Both the position numbers and the translations under genes were made by a program. 64,000 bases of DNA from Eonycteris spelaea (taxonomy: Eukaryota; Chordata; Mammalia; Chiroptera; Pteropodidae), in contig PUFA01000288.1 of NCBI GenBank assembly GCA_003508835.1, forward strand, positions 744,001-808,000, given 5' to 3'. A model generated the notes under the pieces. It did no database searches. It was not told the origin of the DNA and saw only the letters and a program-made list of their open reading frames with translations. Positions 33,735 to 45,065 of this stretch are shown piece by piece; position 1 is the first letter of the stretch, and each line of letters opens with the position of its first letter.

Positions 33735-34390
33735 CTAAGTACCTTAGATCAGTAAACAGAAGTCCTTTGATAATGTTTTAACTTTAGAATAGTTTTAGAT
33801 ATACAGATAACTTGTGAAAAGAGCAGTTCTCATACATCCCATACACATTTTTTCTATTTTTAACATCAAATATTATGTGTCATATTTGTCAATAATATCC
33901 CTATTATAATATCTGATCTTGTATGTTGTATTTGTCACAACTAATGATCCAATGTTGATGTGTTGTTGTTATTAACTAAAGTTTATAGCTTATTTACGTT
34001 TTCTTACTTTTTTCCTAATGATCTATTTCTGTTCCAAGAGCACATTACCTATTGCCTATGATGATATCTCAGATTTCTCTTATTTTTTATTACCCTGACA
34101 GTTTTGAAGAGTATCATTAATGTATTTTATATAATGACCATCAAATGGGTTTGCCTGGTGATTTTCTGATGATTACACTAGAGTAATGGGGCTTTTTGAG
34201 GAAGATTGTGGAGGTAAAGTGTCATGCCCATCACATTATGGCAGTTATACATACTGCCAACATAACTTGTCATTGTTGATGTTAAATTGGCCCCTGGCTT
34301 GAGGCAGTATTGGTCAAGTTTCTCTCACTGTGAAGTTACTTTTGTCTCCCTGTCCTCTTTGAAAGAAAGTCAGTACTCAGCAGAACTTTT
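33735..34390 (-). mobile_element. L1M 3' end, antisense
   Basis: Reversed L1ME/L1MC-type 3' text: ATAGTTTTAGATATACAGAT, CCTAATGATCTATTTCTGTT, ACAGTTTTGAAGAGTATCAT, GGTGATTTTCTGATGATTAC, and CATTGTTGATGTTAAATTGG. A separate L1 fragment from the half-LINE on its left. No coding content. Confidence 0.6.
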
Positions 34391-34459
34391 AACTGAGGAT
34401 CCTCAGAGAGGACTCCCTTACCTGTTTTTCACAAGAGAAGGTATACCAGAAGCCAACAT

Positions 34460-34870
34460 GCTTTCATTCACCCTCTCATTTCTTCCTTCCTTCATTCATC
34501 CATACATTTATTCAATGTACATTTATCTGGTGTCCACTGCATGCCAGACCCCACGATAGGCCCTATCAAGTGCAGAACAAAGCAGACCAGGTCCTTTATC
34601 TAGTGGGATGACAGGTACTAAACAAGCAAACACAAAATAAATTCAAATCACACTGGTCATGAGAGTAGTGATGCAGGGAGCAAGAGGCTGTGGGAAAAAT
34701 CAAGGGGGATCTAAGCTAGATGGGTTGGGCAGGATAGTCTGTCTGTGACCCAGAGTATCTAAAGATGTAACCAGGGGAGCAGAGCAGAGGCTGAGAGATG
34801 TGCTCAAGTGGAGGACTAGCACATGCAGAGGCCTGAGGATGGGAGATGAAAGTGGCTAAACCAGTGTTGC
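34460..34870 (-). mobile_element. L2 LINE 3' end, antisense
   Basis: CCTTCATTCATCCATACATT, ATTCAATGTACATTTATCTG, GTCCACTGCATGCCAGACCC, CCTTTATCTAGTGGGATGAC and ACAAGCAAACACAAAATAAA form a clear reversed L2 3' region. It continues to AGAGGCCTGAGGATGGGAGA. Confidence 0.7.
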
Positions 34871-35704
34871 TTTCACTGTTTTTTTCCATCAGACTTTACC
34901 CAAGGTCAGATGCCATGTCTTCTCCTCTGCATCTTTACTTAATACAGAGCCTAATTCTGTTGATGGACAGAATCAGGGCAGTCATAGAGATTTGCACAGT
35001 TTGTTCGGAGGCCATTACATAATCCTGTGGGCTTGCATTTCTGAAAAAGTTGTGTTTACGAAGAGGGAGGTATAGAGGGTCTCGCCGCTGGAGAGAAAAG
35101 ATAGTTGGCAGCCAGCAAGGACACAGGCACTTGCAAATGAGGCAGACGAAACAAGGTCCAGGAGCAGATGAGAACGTGCTTTGAGAGAAATAGGTCAGAT
35201 TTCAGATTCCTGAGATCACTTTTCAGCCTCCTAGAACTTAACAGAGCTGCAGTTTTCCAGACCAAAGGACAAGCAGACGTTATCCAGATGTGCTTAGTTT
35301 CCAGGCACAGAGTCCTTGCATGTAGCAATGCAGATGCCCTGGGCTTACTGTGTCTATATCTGCAGTCCTGCCTCTGGTATGCTCATGGAAACCAGAGCAG
35401 CCATGAGTGTGTGAAAGAGTTGGGAGAGAAGAAAGATGTAGAGACTTTCCAGTGCCTGAGCCTTATATAATTAAAGCCAACCTCCCTCCAGCTGGGACCA
35501 AATGAGGTGTGTGGGCTTCTGTTTCAGTTCACGGTGAAGTTAATAGAGGGAGGGAGATGGAGAGAAAACTTTCAGCATTGAGTCCTTTGTAACCAGGCCT
35601 CAGACTCCTCTCCCACCCCTTTCCCCTGAGCTCTAAGTTCATTGAACCTCCTTACCCTTCTGACCACCTCAGCCACTTTGCGGTGCTCCCTTCTTTACAT
35701 TCAT

Positions 35705-35705
<1 letters not shown>
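34871..35705. other. Unique sequence
   Basis: No gene or repeat is recognised. Opposed 90- and 100-codon frames at 35056-35470 look like chance. Confidence 0.45.
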
Positions 35706-35706
<1 letters not shown>

Positions 35707-35752
<46 letters not shown>

Positions 35753-35787
35753 TCATATGTGCACCAGTACATACTCATATATACATG

Positions 35788-35830
<43 letters not shown>
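35707..35830. repeat. Two (CA)n microsatellite blocks
   Basis: 35707-35750 and 35790-35828 are nearly pure CA runs of about 22 and 20 units. They are separated by a 39-base spacer with ATATATACATGC. They may be one array interrupted by mutation. Confidence 0.95.
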
Positions 35831-35959
35831 CTAGACTGGCTTCTCCTCATACCCTCTATGTAGCCTTTAGTCTTTGGCCCAGGTGTCATTCAGACCTTTC
35901 CTCAGCATATACGATCCTGCCTTCTCCAGACCCATGACAAGTGGTGACCATCCATTGTA

Positions 35960-36130
35960 TGCTTCCTGTGTCTTGGAACTGGCAATCCAAAGATTCGTCA
36001 TTGTTCTATTTCACAGATGAGGACATTCTCAGAATAGTCAAGTGATTTAGGCCAGAGAATGAGAGGACTGCAATGTAGAACAAGTCTATCTCTTCCTAAA
36101 ACTCACATCCTTTCTACTGCACTCACGAGG
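35960..36130 (-). mobile_element. MIR SINE, antisense
   Basis: GTATGCTTCCTGTGTCTTGG, TATTTCACAGATGAGGACAT, AATAGTCAAGTGATTTAGGC, and CACATCCTTTCTACTGCACT follow a reversed MIR. Confidence 0.6.
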
Positions 36131-36319
36131 CCTCTCAGTGCAGGGAGAGAACAATTAGAAAAGGGGCACAGAGAAGAGAGGATTGGGATGAAGGAAAAGA
36201 TTGCCTTTGCTGTACCAGGTCACAAGGTGACAGCACAACAGTGCATGGCCCAGAGCCAAGACGGGAGTCTAGTGAGAGAATGGTGTCAGAGTTCAACATG
36301 ACCTTGGTAAGTCCCTGGG

Positions 36320-36520
36320 CTGGAACTGCCTATACCAGATCCCAGCTACACCATGTATCTGCTGTGTGGCTGGAGCAAGCTGCTTAACATCTCTGTGCTC
36401 AAGACATGGGGATGCTCACCCCCTAGTTTACTGATAAGAATTAAAGAAAGCCCTTGACGCAGTGCCTGGCACAGGGAAAGTACTCGGTGAGTGTTGGCTC
36501 TCACAGTTATTATCAAATGT
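36320..36520 (+). mobile_element. MIR SINE
   Basis: TACACCATGTATCTGCTGTG, GCAAGCTGCTTAACATCTCT, GTGCCTGGCACAGGGAAAGT and TGGCTCTCACAGTTATTATC form a sense MIR with its 3' end. Confidence 0.7.
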
Positions 36521-36779
36521 CCTCAGGCACCCATCTGCAGGGAACTTCTTGGCGAGCTCTTCAGACCAAAATGGTGCCAACATGAGGGGCCTTTCTGGTC
36601 AATGTGGGCCACCAACGCTGCACTCATCCATCTCTGAGCTATCAGCACCTCCTAAATGCTAGCATAGCCTATCATCAGCACCACTGGGGAAACCCACTAC
36701 TAGGTAGGCTTTCTGTTTTTTTGTTTTGTTTTATTTTTAATAATGGCACACAATGAATGCAGGAATGAGTACAAAGTAT

Positions 36780-36960
36780 ATTTCCACCTTGGATTCTTCA
36801 AGCTTCACTGTGAGTAGGCAATCTCTTCATTAGCTCTCCTTTACAGAGCAAGAAGCTGGGGCTTGGAGAATCGACTAAATGATTTGATCAGAATTATGCA
36901 GCAAGAACGCGTCTCTGTTTGGACTGCAGCTTCCAGGGCTGAGAAGTGGGAGGTGAAGCA
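36780..36960 (-). mobile_element. MIR SINE, antisense, diverged
   Basis: TTTACAGAGCAAGAAGCTGG, GGCTTGGAGAATCGACTAAA and TGATTTGATCAGAATTATGC resemble a reversed MIR core. Confidence 0.4.
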
Positions 36961-36984
36961 GTCACACTGGCTTTGGAGAGGAAC

Positions 36985-37150
36985 AAACCTACTGCCCTAT
37001 TGCCTTAAACAAGTCTGTTAACCTCAGTTTTCTCATCTGTGAACTGGGGCTAATGATCCCTCTCAAGGTTATTTTGAAGATTAAACTAGGCAATGTATAT
37101 GACATGCCTAGGACCTAAGAGGGCTCAGCCAGTGACACCATTACTAGAGC
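36985..37150 (+). mobile_element. MIR SINE
   Basis: AACAAGTCTGTTAACCTCAG, TTTTCTCATCTGTGAACTGG, GGCTAATGATCCCTCTCAAG, GTTATTTTGAAGATTAAACT and ACATGCCTAGGACC form a clear sense MIR. Confidence 0.75.
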
Positions 37151-37240
37151 TAACATGAAGGCTGATTCTTGGGTCTCTGCCAACCTGATTCCCAACAGAG
37201 AGAATTATTTTAACTCCACCCTTGCTGGGCCCCTCTCAAA

Positions 37241-37293
37241 GATGGCAGCTTTTTCCCCCTCCTTAGGATGGCAGCTTTTTTCCCCCTCCTTGA
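37241..37293 (+). repeat. Perfect-looking 26/27-base tandem duplication
   Basis: GATGGCAGCTTTTTCCCCCT plus CCTTAG (37241-37266) is followed directly by GATGGCAGCTTTTTTCCCCC plus TCCTTGAG (37267-37293). The copies differ by one T in the T run and by the last bases, so the duplication is recent compared with the surrounding repeats. Confidence 0.9.
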
Positions 37294-37299
37294 GCCCTC

Positions 37300-38454
37300 C
37301 TCCCTCCAACAAATGTTAACTATATATGAAGCTTCCCTCCAGCAGAACGGTTATAATTAATTTATGTTGGGATCATAATAGATTCCAACAGAAACTCTGT
37401 TTCACTATACCCAACTGTACTCTGCCTGCTGTTTGCCACAAGGTATAATTCCATAATTCCTGTGAGAGCTGGCCTCTTGCATCAGCTTCCCAGAAGAGAA
37501 ACCAATAGAAGGGAGAATGGAAACAACAGGCTCTCTATCAGTAGAGATGATGGGAAAGTTCTCAATTCCCCATTCTTCCTTCCTGATGGTGTGGTCCTCT
37601 TTAAGAAGGCCCCTGTGCAATGGGTCAGAATGGAAGGTGGGCCAATCACCATCCCTGAAGAGGAGACCCTGCCTGAGCTCCCAGACAAGGATTATGCTGG
37701 CTGCTACTATGCAAGGTCTTTCTAGGGAGCAAAGAGGGGAAAGAGGAAAGTTTTTTCACTTCAGAGGAGATTCCCATTGCTCCCAGATTGCAAGGATCTA
37801 AGGAACCATTGACTCAAAAGTAGAAATAGCAAACACAGATTGTAAACAAGGAGGGTGGAGGGAGGGGAGTTGTGGCTGCTTACTAAGAGGGGTGTGGGCA
37901 AAGCAAGGACAGTTGTAATGAAAAGGTCTAAAAAGATTGGCTGGCCAGGTGGAGAGGATCAGATCAGAGATGCAAGTTCCTTGAGAGCCTGAGAGGGTCA
38001 CGTCCTTTCTGACAGGCCCCCACAACACCCCCCCACACACACAACCCAGGGCTCTGTACAGGTGCTCTTCACCTTCCAGGAACCTCCATACAACTCATTA
38101 AATTCATTTTCTCGAGCATTTATGTACTGTTACCCACTCCTCAAACATCACACCCAACTGTTGAGCCATTTTATCTTCATGTCATTGTGCATTAATATAC
38201 AAGTGTCCTTGAGCACCTAATGCCTTTTGTGCTTGGTCATGGTGCTCTCAGCCCTGGTCCCCAGTTCCTTCAACCTCTAGTCTTCTTCAGGGACTTCATA
38301 TTTCTGAACTTGTTGCTCCTTTAACCCTAATTTAGGTGTCTTCGGAGCACTTCTCAATTCTGGTAGATTAAAACATATTTTTGTTGTTGTTTTTATTTGG
38401 TTATACCCTTGTAAAATGTCAGGTTTGGGGTTGTGGGCTTTTAAAAATATTTTT
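37300..38454. other. Unique sequence
   Basis: No gene is recognised. Overlapping frames at 37405-37801 on both strands are chance. A CCCCCCACACACACAACCC patch is near 38028. Confidence 0.45.
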
Positions 38455-38545
38455 AAACTACTGTATCCTCAAAACCTATAATAGTGTCTGGAACATGACA
38501 GGTTTTCAACAAATAGGTGATGAATGAAGGAATGAGCAAAATAAA
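38455..38545 (+). mobile_element. L2 LINE 3' terminus
   Basis: AAAACCTATAATAGTGTCTG, GAACATGACAGGTTTTCAAC and AAATAGGTGATGAATGAAGG are the last ~90 bases of L2 in sense. Confidence 0.55.
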
Positions 38546-38593
38546 ATATGCTGTCCTCTTCTAATATGTCTATAATAGAAATAGTTATAAAAC

Positions 38594-38621
38594 TACACAT
38601 GTACACATGTGTGTGCGCGCA

Positions 38622-38661
<40 letters not shown>
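38594..38661. repeat. CA/TG repeat with 20-base palindrome and long alternating purine-pyrimidine run
   Basis: 38594-38628 alternates purine and pyrimidine without a break for 35 bases. It contains the perfect palindrome TGTGTGTGCGCGCACACACA. After one CC step, a pure CA run continues to 38661. GC alternation at the centre flanked by TG/CA is the classic Z-DNA-forming pattern. Confidence 0.9.
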
Positions 38662-38663
<2 letters not shown>

Positions 38664-39159
38664 CAACATGTGCATACACAGATGTGGCAAAGCCGCAGCA
38701 AGAGGAAACTATCTTTTTTCTCAGGAAGCCACAATCCAGGGAAGGGAGGCCGAACACTGAAAAGAGAAAGATGGTGGACAAATAAATCGATCTTCAAAGA
38801 ACTGCAAATGAGTGCAGTCCAGAACCGAGGAGCTGGATACCTGAATACAGAGACTAGGTTGGTCAAGAGCTCCTTTGATCTACAATGAGGCCACCCCAAC
38901 AATCCACAGCAGGAAGGAGCTGCAGCAGCCACCAGGTCAGGTGTGACCCAGAAAATGAGTAAGACCAGCCGGTCGGTGAGTGAAGGGATCAGGAGTATAG
39001 GAATGAGGACCACTGACACCTGAGCTGCCCTTTAGGAAGTCACTGTCTCCTTATGCACTATCCCAGTGTGGTGGAATGTGGTGTTTCTGTAGCCCATTGA
39101 CTAGGGTTGAAGAAGATAGAATGCCTAACACTTTGGAAGTTCCAAATCTACTATTGGAT
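38662..39159. other. Unique sequence
   Basis: Nothing is recognised. Opposed 93- and 118-codon frames cover 38663-39019, partly through the CA repeat. Confidence 0.45.
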
Positions 39160-39425
39160 CTGCTCCTGAACCTTGAACAAAACAAATGAACATCTCTGAG
39201 CTCAGTTTCCCTTGGTGATCTCATGACTCAGTTTTCAGAGGACCATCACAGTGGACATTTATTATCCCAACATGTATATTCATTACACCTCTTTTCATTT
39301 CACTAGTCTTAGTTTGGGCAATAAATCATATTGTCATTCTAACAGTAAGTCCCTTTTAGAGTTTTATGAGAATTAAATGAGTTGATATATGTGATAGCAG
39401 CCAGCACACTGTCTGGCACATGAAT
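39160..39425 (+). mobile_element. MIR SINE, interrupted
   Basis: ATCTCTGAGCTCAGTTTCCC near 39192, then AGAGTTTTATGAGAATTAAA, TGAGTTGATATATGTGATAG and CACACTGTCTGGCACATGAA near 39358-39425 are sense MIR modules with about 100 extra bases between them. Confidence 0.5.
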
Positions 39426-39429
39426 CCAA

Positions 39430-42400
39430 GCGAGTTCATGAGAACAATTAAACACAAACCATGCCTGCACCCTGCCCGCCCTGAGCCCCTGGCCCCTGTC
39501 CCGCTGCTGCCTCTGATCAGGTGCTGGAGCCCATTCTTGACACCTCCTCTCTCCTTCCACCTATCCTCTCTAGGATATGCTCCTTTCACTTCCTCCTGCC
39601 TCTGCCTGTCTGCAGCTAAGTGATCCATGGACCACTGAAGGCCATGGCTCCCCGCAATGGATGCTCTCCTGTCCTGGCCGCACAGGTAACGGACAGGCGA
39701 GGCCATTTAGGGAAGTGTTCACTTATCTTGCTTGGCAAAGCTCTCTTCCTCTTTTTAAAAAATGGGAAGCTGACCAATGTGGGAGCCATGACCACTCTTC
39801 AGAGCTTTCTCTAGGATTGACGGATGAAATTTCTGCTCTTTGCACAGAGAATTTTGCAGCAAGAGCCTCTACCCTGAGTTTTTCCTGCCTCCCTGCAAGG
39901 AAGTTCAAACAATGGTAGAGGCTGAAAGGAAGGTTCTACAGCTAGGAAAGAGCTATTCAGAGAGGAAAGGGCTGGCAAGGTCACAGAGCTCCAGGTGGTG
40001 TGGACAGGCTGGCACCCACATCTCCCTATTCTATGAGCTTGTTGCATGAGCATGTGAGAAGTTGTGGGGCATCAGGAGGAGTGCTGAGTCAGGGTCCAGA
40101 GAAGAGACTTGCTTGAAGGAGAGGACAGGCCCTGCTCTGTTAAGACCAGGAGCCAGCAACCTTCAGCCCTGCCTGGGTGGCACTTCTCTCCACAGCCCCT
40201 GTTCTAGGAGCTGGACTGTGAGCCCTGCCAGATTCTGCCCTGCCTCCATCCCTTGTGATCAGGCAGAGGCAGCTGCCAGATTAGAAAGAAAACAAAAACT
40301 AAGATGCTCCGCAGTGTTAGGGTTATACTTACACTATAACAGTGTGTGTTTACCTGAAATGCACATTAACCGGGCATCCTGTGTTAAATCTGGCAGCCCA
40401 GCATGCACAAGGCTACTCTGCTCAGTGCTTGGAGTACAGCAGATGTTGCCAGGGAGGTCTGCCTATGGGAAGCAGGGCCTAGCATCAGGGCCTCAAAGTC
40501 TAAAAAAAGCCCTGACACAGACAAGGGCAGGCAGGACCTAAGCAACTCTGGTAAGAAGTTTCCCAAGATGGCCACATCTCTAGCTCAGAGTCAGGTGTCT
40601 GCTAGAAACAGAGGAACCTCATTGAAAGGGAAGGAATGTCTCTTGAAAGCAAGTACTGGAGAGCACTGTGCATCTTTGCCCAGAGACTAGCTCTGTTCTC
40701 CAGGCCTCCCTGAGAGGGAAGGGATGATAGAGTAAGAGAGTAGACTGAGAGGTAGAGGTACAGACCAACCTTGACCTGAGCTAAGCATGCCATGCTTCTT
40801 GCCCTCCATGGGTTCCTTGGAAAATCATGGAACCTCTCAGCATCACACCTGGGCACAGTGTTCATGCACACGAGATGATCAGTGCCTAGAGGTACACAAA
40901 AAATTTCCAAATAAATAAATGGACTCATCCCATAAAGTAATATATATTTGATTGCCATGCTTATATGTCCTCAATCTGAATATGTACATCTTTCACTGAT
41001 TCTGTTCATTTCTCAGCCATGGTCTCACTGAATCTGCCTCTCCCCTATTCTTTCCACTCTTTCATGTTAGCTAAACATGAGGCTTTCTAATTACATCCAT
41101 GTCTTTTCATGTTCCTGTGACATTTGTCATCTCTCATCTCTGATGCCATGCTCTGATGTTCTCCTCCAACCTGTCGTTCACCATGTTCAGTATGTTTCTC
41201 ATTGTGTTAGTCAGCTTTTCTGCTTGCCTAATAGATTTTAATTTTAACACAATGTTAATTTTGAAAGTTCATTTTTTAAATCTTTTTTTATCATAACACC
41301 TGTTCCTCATTATGTTTTGTTGTTGTTTTGTTTTTGTTTTTTATTACTTTTACTTCTAATCATTTTTATAGACTTTTTCATGGTGTCATGTCACCCAGGA
41401 CTTCTTTTTTTTTTTTGGATTACTGAGTCTAGTTCACAAAAGAAAAATGGAATATGTTTGACAATGTTATTATGAACTCCTAATCAGCAAGGACATTTTT
41501 CTTGATGAAAATTCTACATAACTTAAGTTTTTATTAGCTTCTCCTGGCACTTGGGGTATCATAGAATTAGGATCAATTTTACGTTCACTGCCCAGCCTGG
41601 AGATCCCAGCCTATACAGGATTACAAGTCCAATCCAATGCACAGCAGAAGCTCATGGTACCAGTTACAAACAGGAGATTTTTCCACCCAAATCACAGCCA
41701 GAACTGCCCTCTTCCCTGCTCCCTGAGTGGTGGCAGATCTTCTACTCTCTTCTTCAGTGACAGTGCTTCCCTTGAAGGGAATTTGCCTTGCATGGGCTCA
41801 AATCCTGCTTTCCTGTCCCCATGTAGTTAGAGCCCAAAGACTTCCACATACATGCACATATTCAAATGTATGCACACACATGCAAGTTTACATACATACA
41901 TATGCAATATGTGTGTACACACATGCATCAAGCACTACATACATGCATGTACACAAATATGCACATATGCATATATACACATGCACACACATAAGCACGC
42001 ACACAGTCACTGAAATGTTATCTCTCACTATTACAGTGTTGGTTTCTAGTGCCTTCTCACTACTGGAGAGATCACCAATTCAACAGTTCTGCAGGTTTAT
42101 AAGAGGGACCCAGTTCTTGCTCCTACTTACCAGGTTCCAACACCAGAAGACATGTTGTGTCCAGTATGTGTGGTGTGTTCAGTGTCACCAGAGAAGGGCT
42201 TTGGCTCACCATGTTTCCCCAGGTCGTTGCCCTCTGATGGGCACTGAAAAGACACATGGGCTCAGACCTTCCACTTTGCTGGAAGAGAGTGAAGACAGGG
42301 TCTGTTGATCCATCCCAAATGTGGGGCAGTTGCTCACCAGTGGCAGACCCTAATGCACTCCCACTGCACTCTTCTTCCCAGCCCACATCATAGGGTGAAC

Positions 42401-43149
42401 ATAGCTACAGGGGCCTGAGGTCACCTGCATTCCTCCAGTGGCTAGAAACCTTACCTTCTGGTCCTGGTCTCAATATCAGCCCCTCACATCCCTGGAAATG
42501 GAGAGCACTTCACCACAACAGAGCCAGCATAAGGGTTCTAGCCATCAGACGAAGCCAGAAGACATCAGAGACTCATCATTACAGCACAGAGACTCAGGAC
42601 CTACATGCTATCCCCCTCCCAGATGGCAGGGAGGGCCAGGCCCAGGGCAGGGTTAGAGTCCCTGAGAGAATCTCTCCCCGAAGGTCAATATCTCATTGTC
42701 CTGCTCCTCAGCCTATCCAATTATTCTCAGTGGCAGTCCACTCACATGCAAGAGGTGGTCATTTCCTCAGCCTGACCACAGAGGAGCCAGCTGGTACTGC
42801 TCAGCTCTCAGCCCCTTGCCCCACAGTAAAAATATCCTGGGAAAAAAAATGAGGACACAGTAGGCTTCCTACTACACCCAACTAGGATTATTTCCACTGC
42901 CCTAATGGGAGTGAGGCTGAGAAGAGGTAGGAGGTAGAACAAGAAGTTCACTTTGCCCAGCCTGGAGAAATCCTGGGACCACCTGACGCTGACCATGCTG
43001 AATTCTCCCTGTAGCCCAGGCTCAGCACTGCCCACCACCATATGCTCACACGCCTTCTTTTGTGCATAGCACAAACTTGCTCTGTCATTTATTCCAAAAG
43101 AGAGGAGAAAAGCTTGCCTGCCCCCTGCCTTTCTCCTTCCTCTTTCCTT
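39430..43149. other. Unique sequence, 3.7 kb
   Basis: No gene is recognised. It holds a 159-codon plus frame (40062-40541) and a 193-codon plus frame (41727-42308). Neither resembles a known protein, and the second runs through a TG/CA simple repeat. T-rich patches at 41280-41345 and 41404-41415 are simple sequence. Confidence 0.45.
41850..42005. repeat. CA/CATA/TATG-rich simple repeat
   Basis: Mixed units such as ACATACATGCACATATTCAA, GTATGCACACACATGC and TATATACACATGCACACACA. An old, interrupted dinucleotide array. Confidence 0.85.
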
Positions 43150-43690
43150 TTTCCACCCATGTGTTCATTCATCCATGGTTCATTCATTCCATTAACCATT
43201 AATTTGTCAGACTGTTTGAAGCCTTTTTAGTGCCAGGCACTGTGCTGGGCACTAAGAAATGGTGTTAAGTCACAGTTTCAGCTATGAAGATTTCAGTTCA
43301 GTGGGTAAGTTGAACATGTAAAAAGACAGTTTATACAAAAGCAGCACAAGGCAGGAGAGGCCAGCAACAAGCCTCTAGGAGGGATAACTAGACGATGTCC
43401 TGGGAAGTCAGGAAGACTCAGAGGGGCAGCGGGTGGGGAGGGCCCCACAGCACCAAGGTAATTTGAACAGGTGCTACCTGTTCCCCAGAAGATGGTGGGA
43501 AGAGGAAGAGTCTTAAACACTAGGCAAGGCTGGTGGACTTGATCCCAGGAGCAATGAGGCCAAAAAAGGCTTTAGGCAGGGTCAAGTTGGGGGGAAGGGC
43601 TGGAGTTGAAGGCTGTGGGACTTGTCCTGGGTGGTGTAGTGAGGATTCAAACCAAGCCAGTAGGTGTGGAGATGAGCATGAGAATAGAGT
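43150..43690 (-). mobile_element. L2 LINE, antisense, diverged
   Basis: GTGTTCATTCATCCATGGTT, AGTGCCAGGCACTGTGCTGG, GCACTAAGAAATGGTG and TTCAGTGGGTAAGTTGAACA are a reversed L2 3' end. Weaker L2-like text continues rightward. The right limit is a guess. Confidence 0.5.
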
Positions 43691-43738
43691 AAACCTGAAT
43701 TAACAGAGCAGCAGAATCTGTAGGACTCACCAACTTAG

Positions 43739-43812
43739 AATGTAGTGAGGAAAAGGCAGGATTCAGGAGGAAAAGGCAGGAAGCAAGAGTGTAGTGAGGA
43801 AAAGGCAGGAGA
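43739..43812 (+). repeat. Short local repeat, AGGAAAAGGCAGGA x3
   Basis: TGTAGTGAGGAAAAGGCAGG occurs at about 43741 and again at about 43791, with a third GAGGAAAAGGCAGGA between them. It is an imperfect tandem array of about 25-50-base spacing. Confidence 0.75.
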
Positions 43813-44854
43813 AGGCTTAGGTCTCCATCAGCCAGAGGTGGGTGGGGAGTAGGGGCCCAAGGCCAGCTAGTTCTAGGCAGCAGCCCAAACCAGCAAGTCT
43901 GGTGGAAGAGGGTCCACCCCTCCTACATCTCCCCTCCCCGAGCCCCAATGTGATTCCAGAACAGGACAAAACAGTCTCTCTCTGCAGAGTCTGCTCCCTG
44001 CAGCCCCCAGGAAAGGAGGAGCAATATAGGATGCAAGCAAGGCTCATCCATTATGAATTCTCCCTGGGCACTCGAGCACCTCTAAAGCCAATTGCATTAT
44101 TTAAAACTGGCTTAAATTTGGCCCAGAATAAAGAGATGTCTCTCTTGTTGATTGTCATCTCCTCCTCCTGTGGCATCTTCCCCATTTTCTTAGAAGAGGA
44201 ACAGTGTTTCCAGCACAGAATCAGTTCTCACGCACAGCCCCTTATCAATGGCATCACCTTCCCTTTGCCGAGCTACCAAATGAAGCTAGCCTCCCACCTC
44301 TCTCTTAAGCTCCCTAGTTCACAGGAAAGTATAGTACATTTTTTTCTGATGGCATTTGGGGGAAGAAAATCAAATTATTTTGTTTCTTTGGCTGACCCAC
44401 TCCAAGTTAGCTCATTTGTAGGTCTTATGGAAGCTGCAAGTTTCATGGAAGCCATTAGGCGGGGGACTGATGCAAGCAGCAGCTCAGATGGCTGAATACT
44501 GAGGGGACTGAGCTTATAGCCTGGAGAAAGAAGGAAGTAAGGACAGAGCAGCAAACTGGTTGCTATGGAGATGTTTTCTCAGCAAGTGGAGTAGTCTGGG
44601 CTATCAATTGGAGCTAACCCTGAAGGATTCACCATGAGAGAGAAAGGAAAAGCAGGCCCAGACACGGATACACCATATGAAGTCTGACCTTTACCTGGGA
44701 GGCTGGGGAGGGTGGATATGCGAGGAAAGATGCCATGGCCTAGAGAGAGGGAGGAAGGTTTAAATTCTGAAGAGAAAGAAGGGGAAAGAAAGGAAAGCAG
44801 GGCAGGAGGGAAGTAGGGAGAGTGTGGGAAAGAGGGAGGGAAGGGAAATGCCTG
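43813..44854. other. Unique sequence with the window's longest open frame
   Basis: A 217-codon plus frame runs 43842-44495. It has a Pro/Ser-rich start, no recognisable domain, no clear codon signal, and is not flanked by splice sites I can defend. About one frame of this size is expected in 64 kb. I list it as unsupported. The block 44050-44220 inside it has CNE-like composition. Confidence 0.4.
44050..44220. promoter_or_regulatory. Candidate conserved noncoding block
   Basis: Non-repeat text with AAAGCCAATTGCATTATTTA, AACTGGCTTAAATTTGGCCC and TTGTTGATTGTCATCTCCTC. It includes CCAAT, TTGCATTA and GATTGTCA-type sites. Only composition supports this. Confidence 0.25.
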
Positions 44855-45065
44855 TGATACTTCATGGGTGTCTGTTTTGTGCCACACACTAATATCAGAG
44901 CACATTTGCTCCCATTTGACCTTCACCAAATTCCAGTGTAGAAGATGTCACTACCCCCCTTTTACAGATGAGGACACTTGATGAAGACCTTGAGAGACTA
45001 ATCCAGAGTCTCAGATCAGTAATTGATGTGTTTAGGACTGAAATGCAGGGTTTTTGGACTCCAAA
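44855..45065 (-). mobile_element. MIR SINE, antisense
   Basis: CATTTGACCTTCACCAAATT, CCCCCTTTTACAGATGAGGA, CTTGAGAGACTAATCCAGAG and TTTAGGACTGAAATGCAGGG form a reversed MIR. Confidence 0.65.

Noticed and set aside
35642..35889. Poly-Thr/His and poly-Val/Cys frames
   Set aside because: Translations of the CA microsatellites, the same as at 1589-2141 and 38469-38888.
41727..42308. 193-codon plus-strand open frame
   Set aside because: A third of it is translation of a TG/CA simple repeat (Thr/His/Tyr-rich). The rest resembles nothing.
43842..44495. 217-codon open frame, the longest in the window
   Set aside because: No recognisable domain or start context. A frame of this length is expected by chance in 64 kb of both strands at this composition. 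It would be reconsidered only with codon-level conservation.
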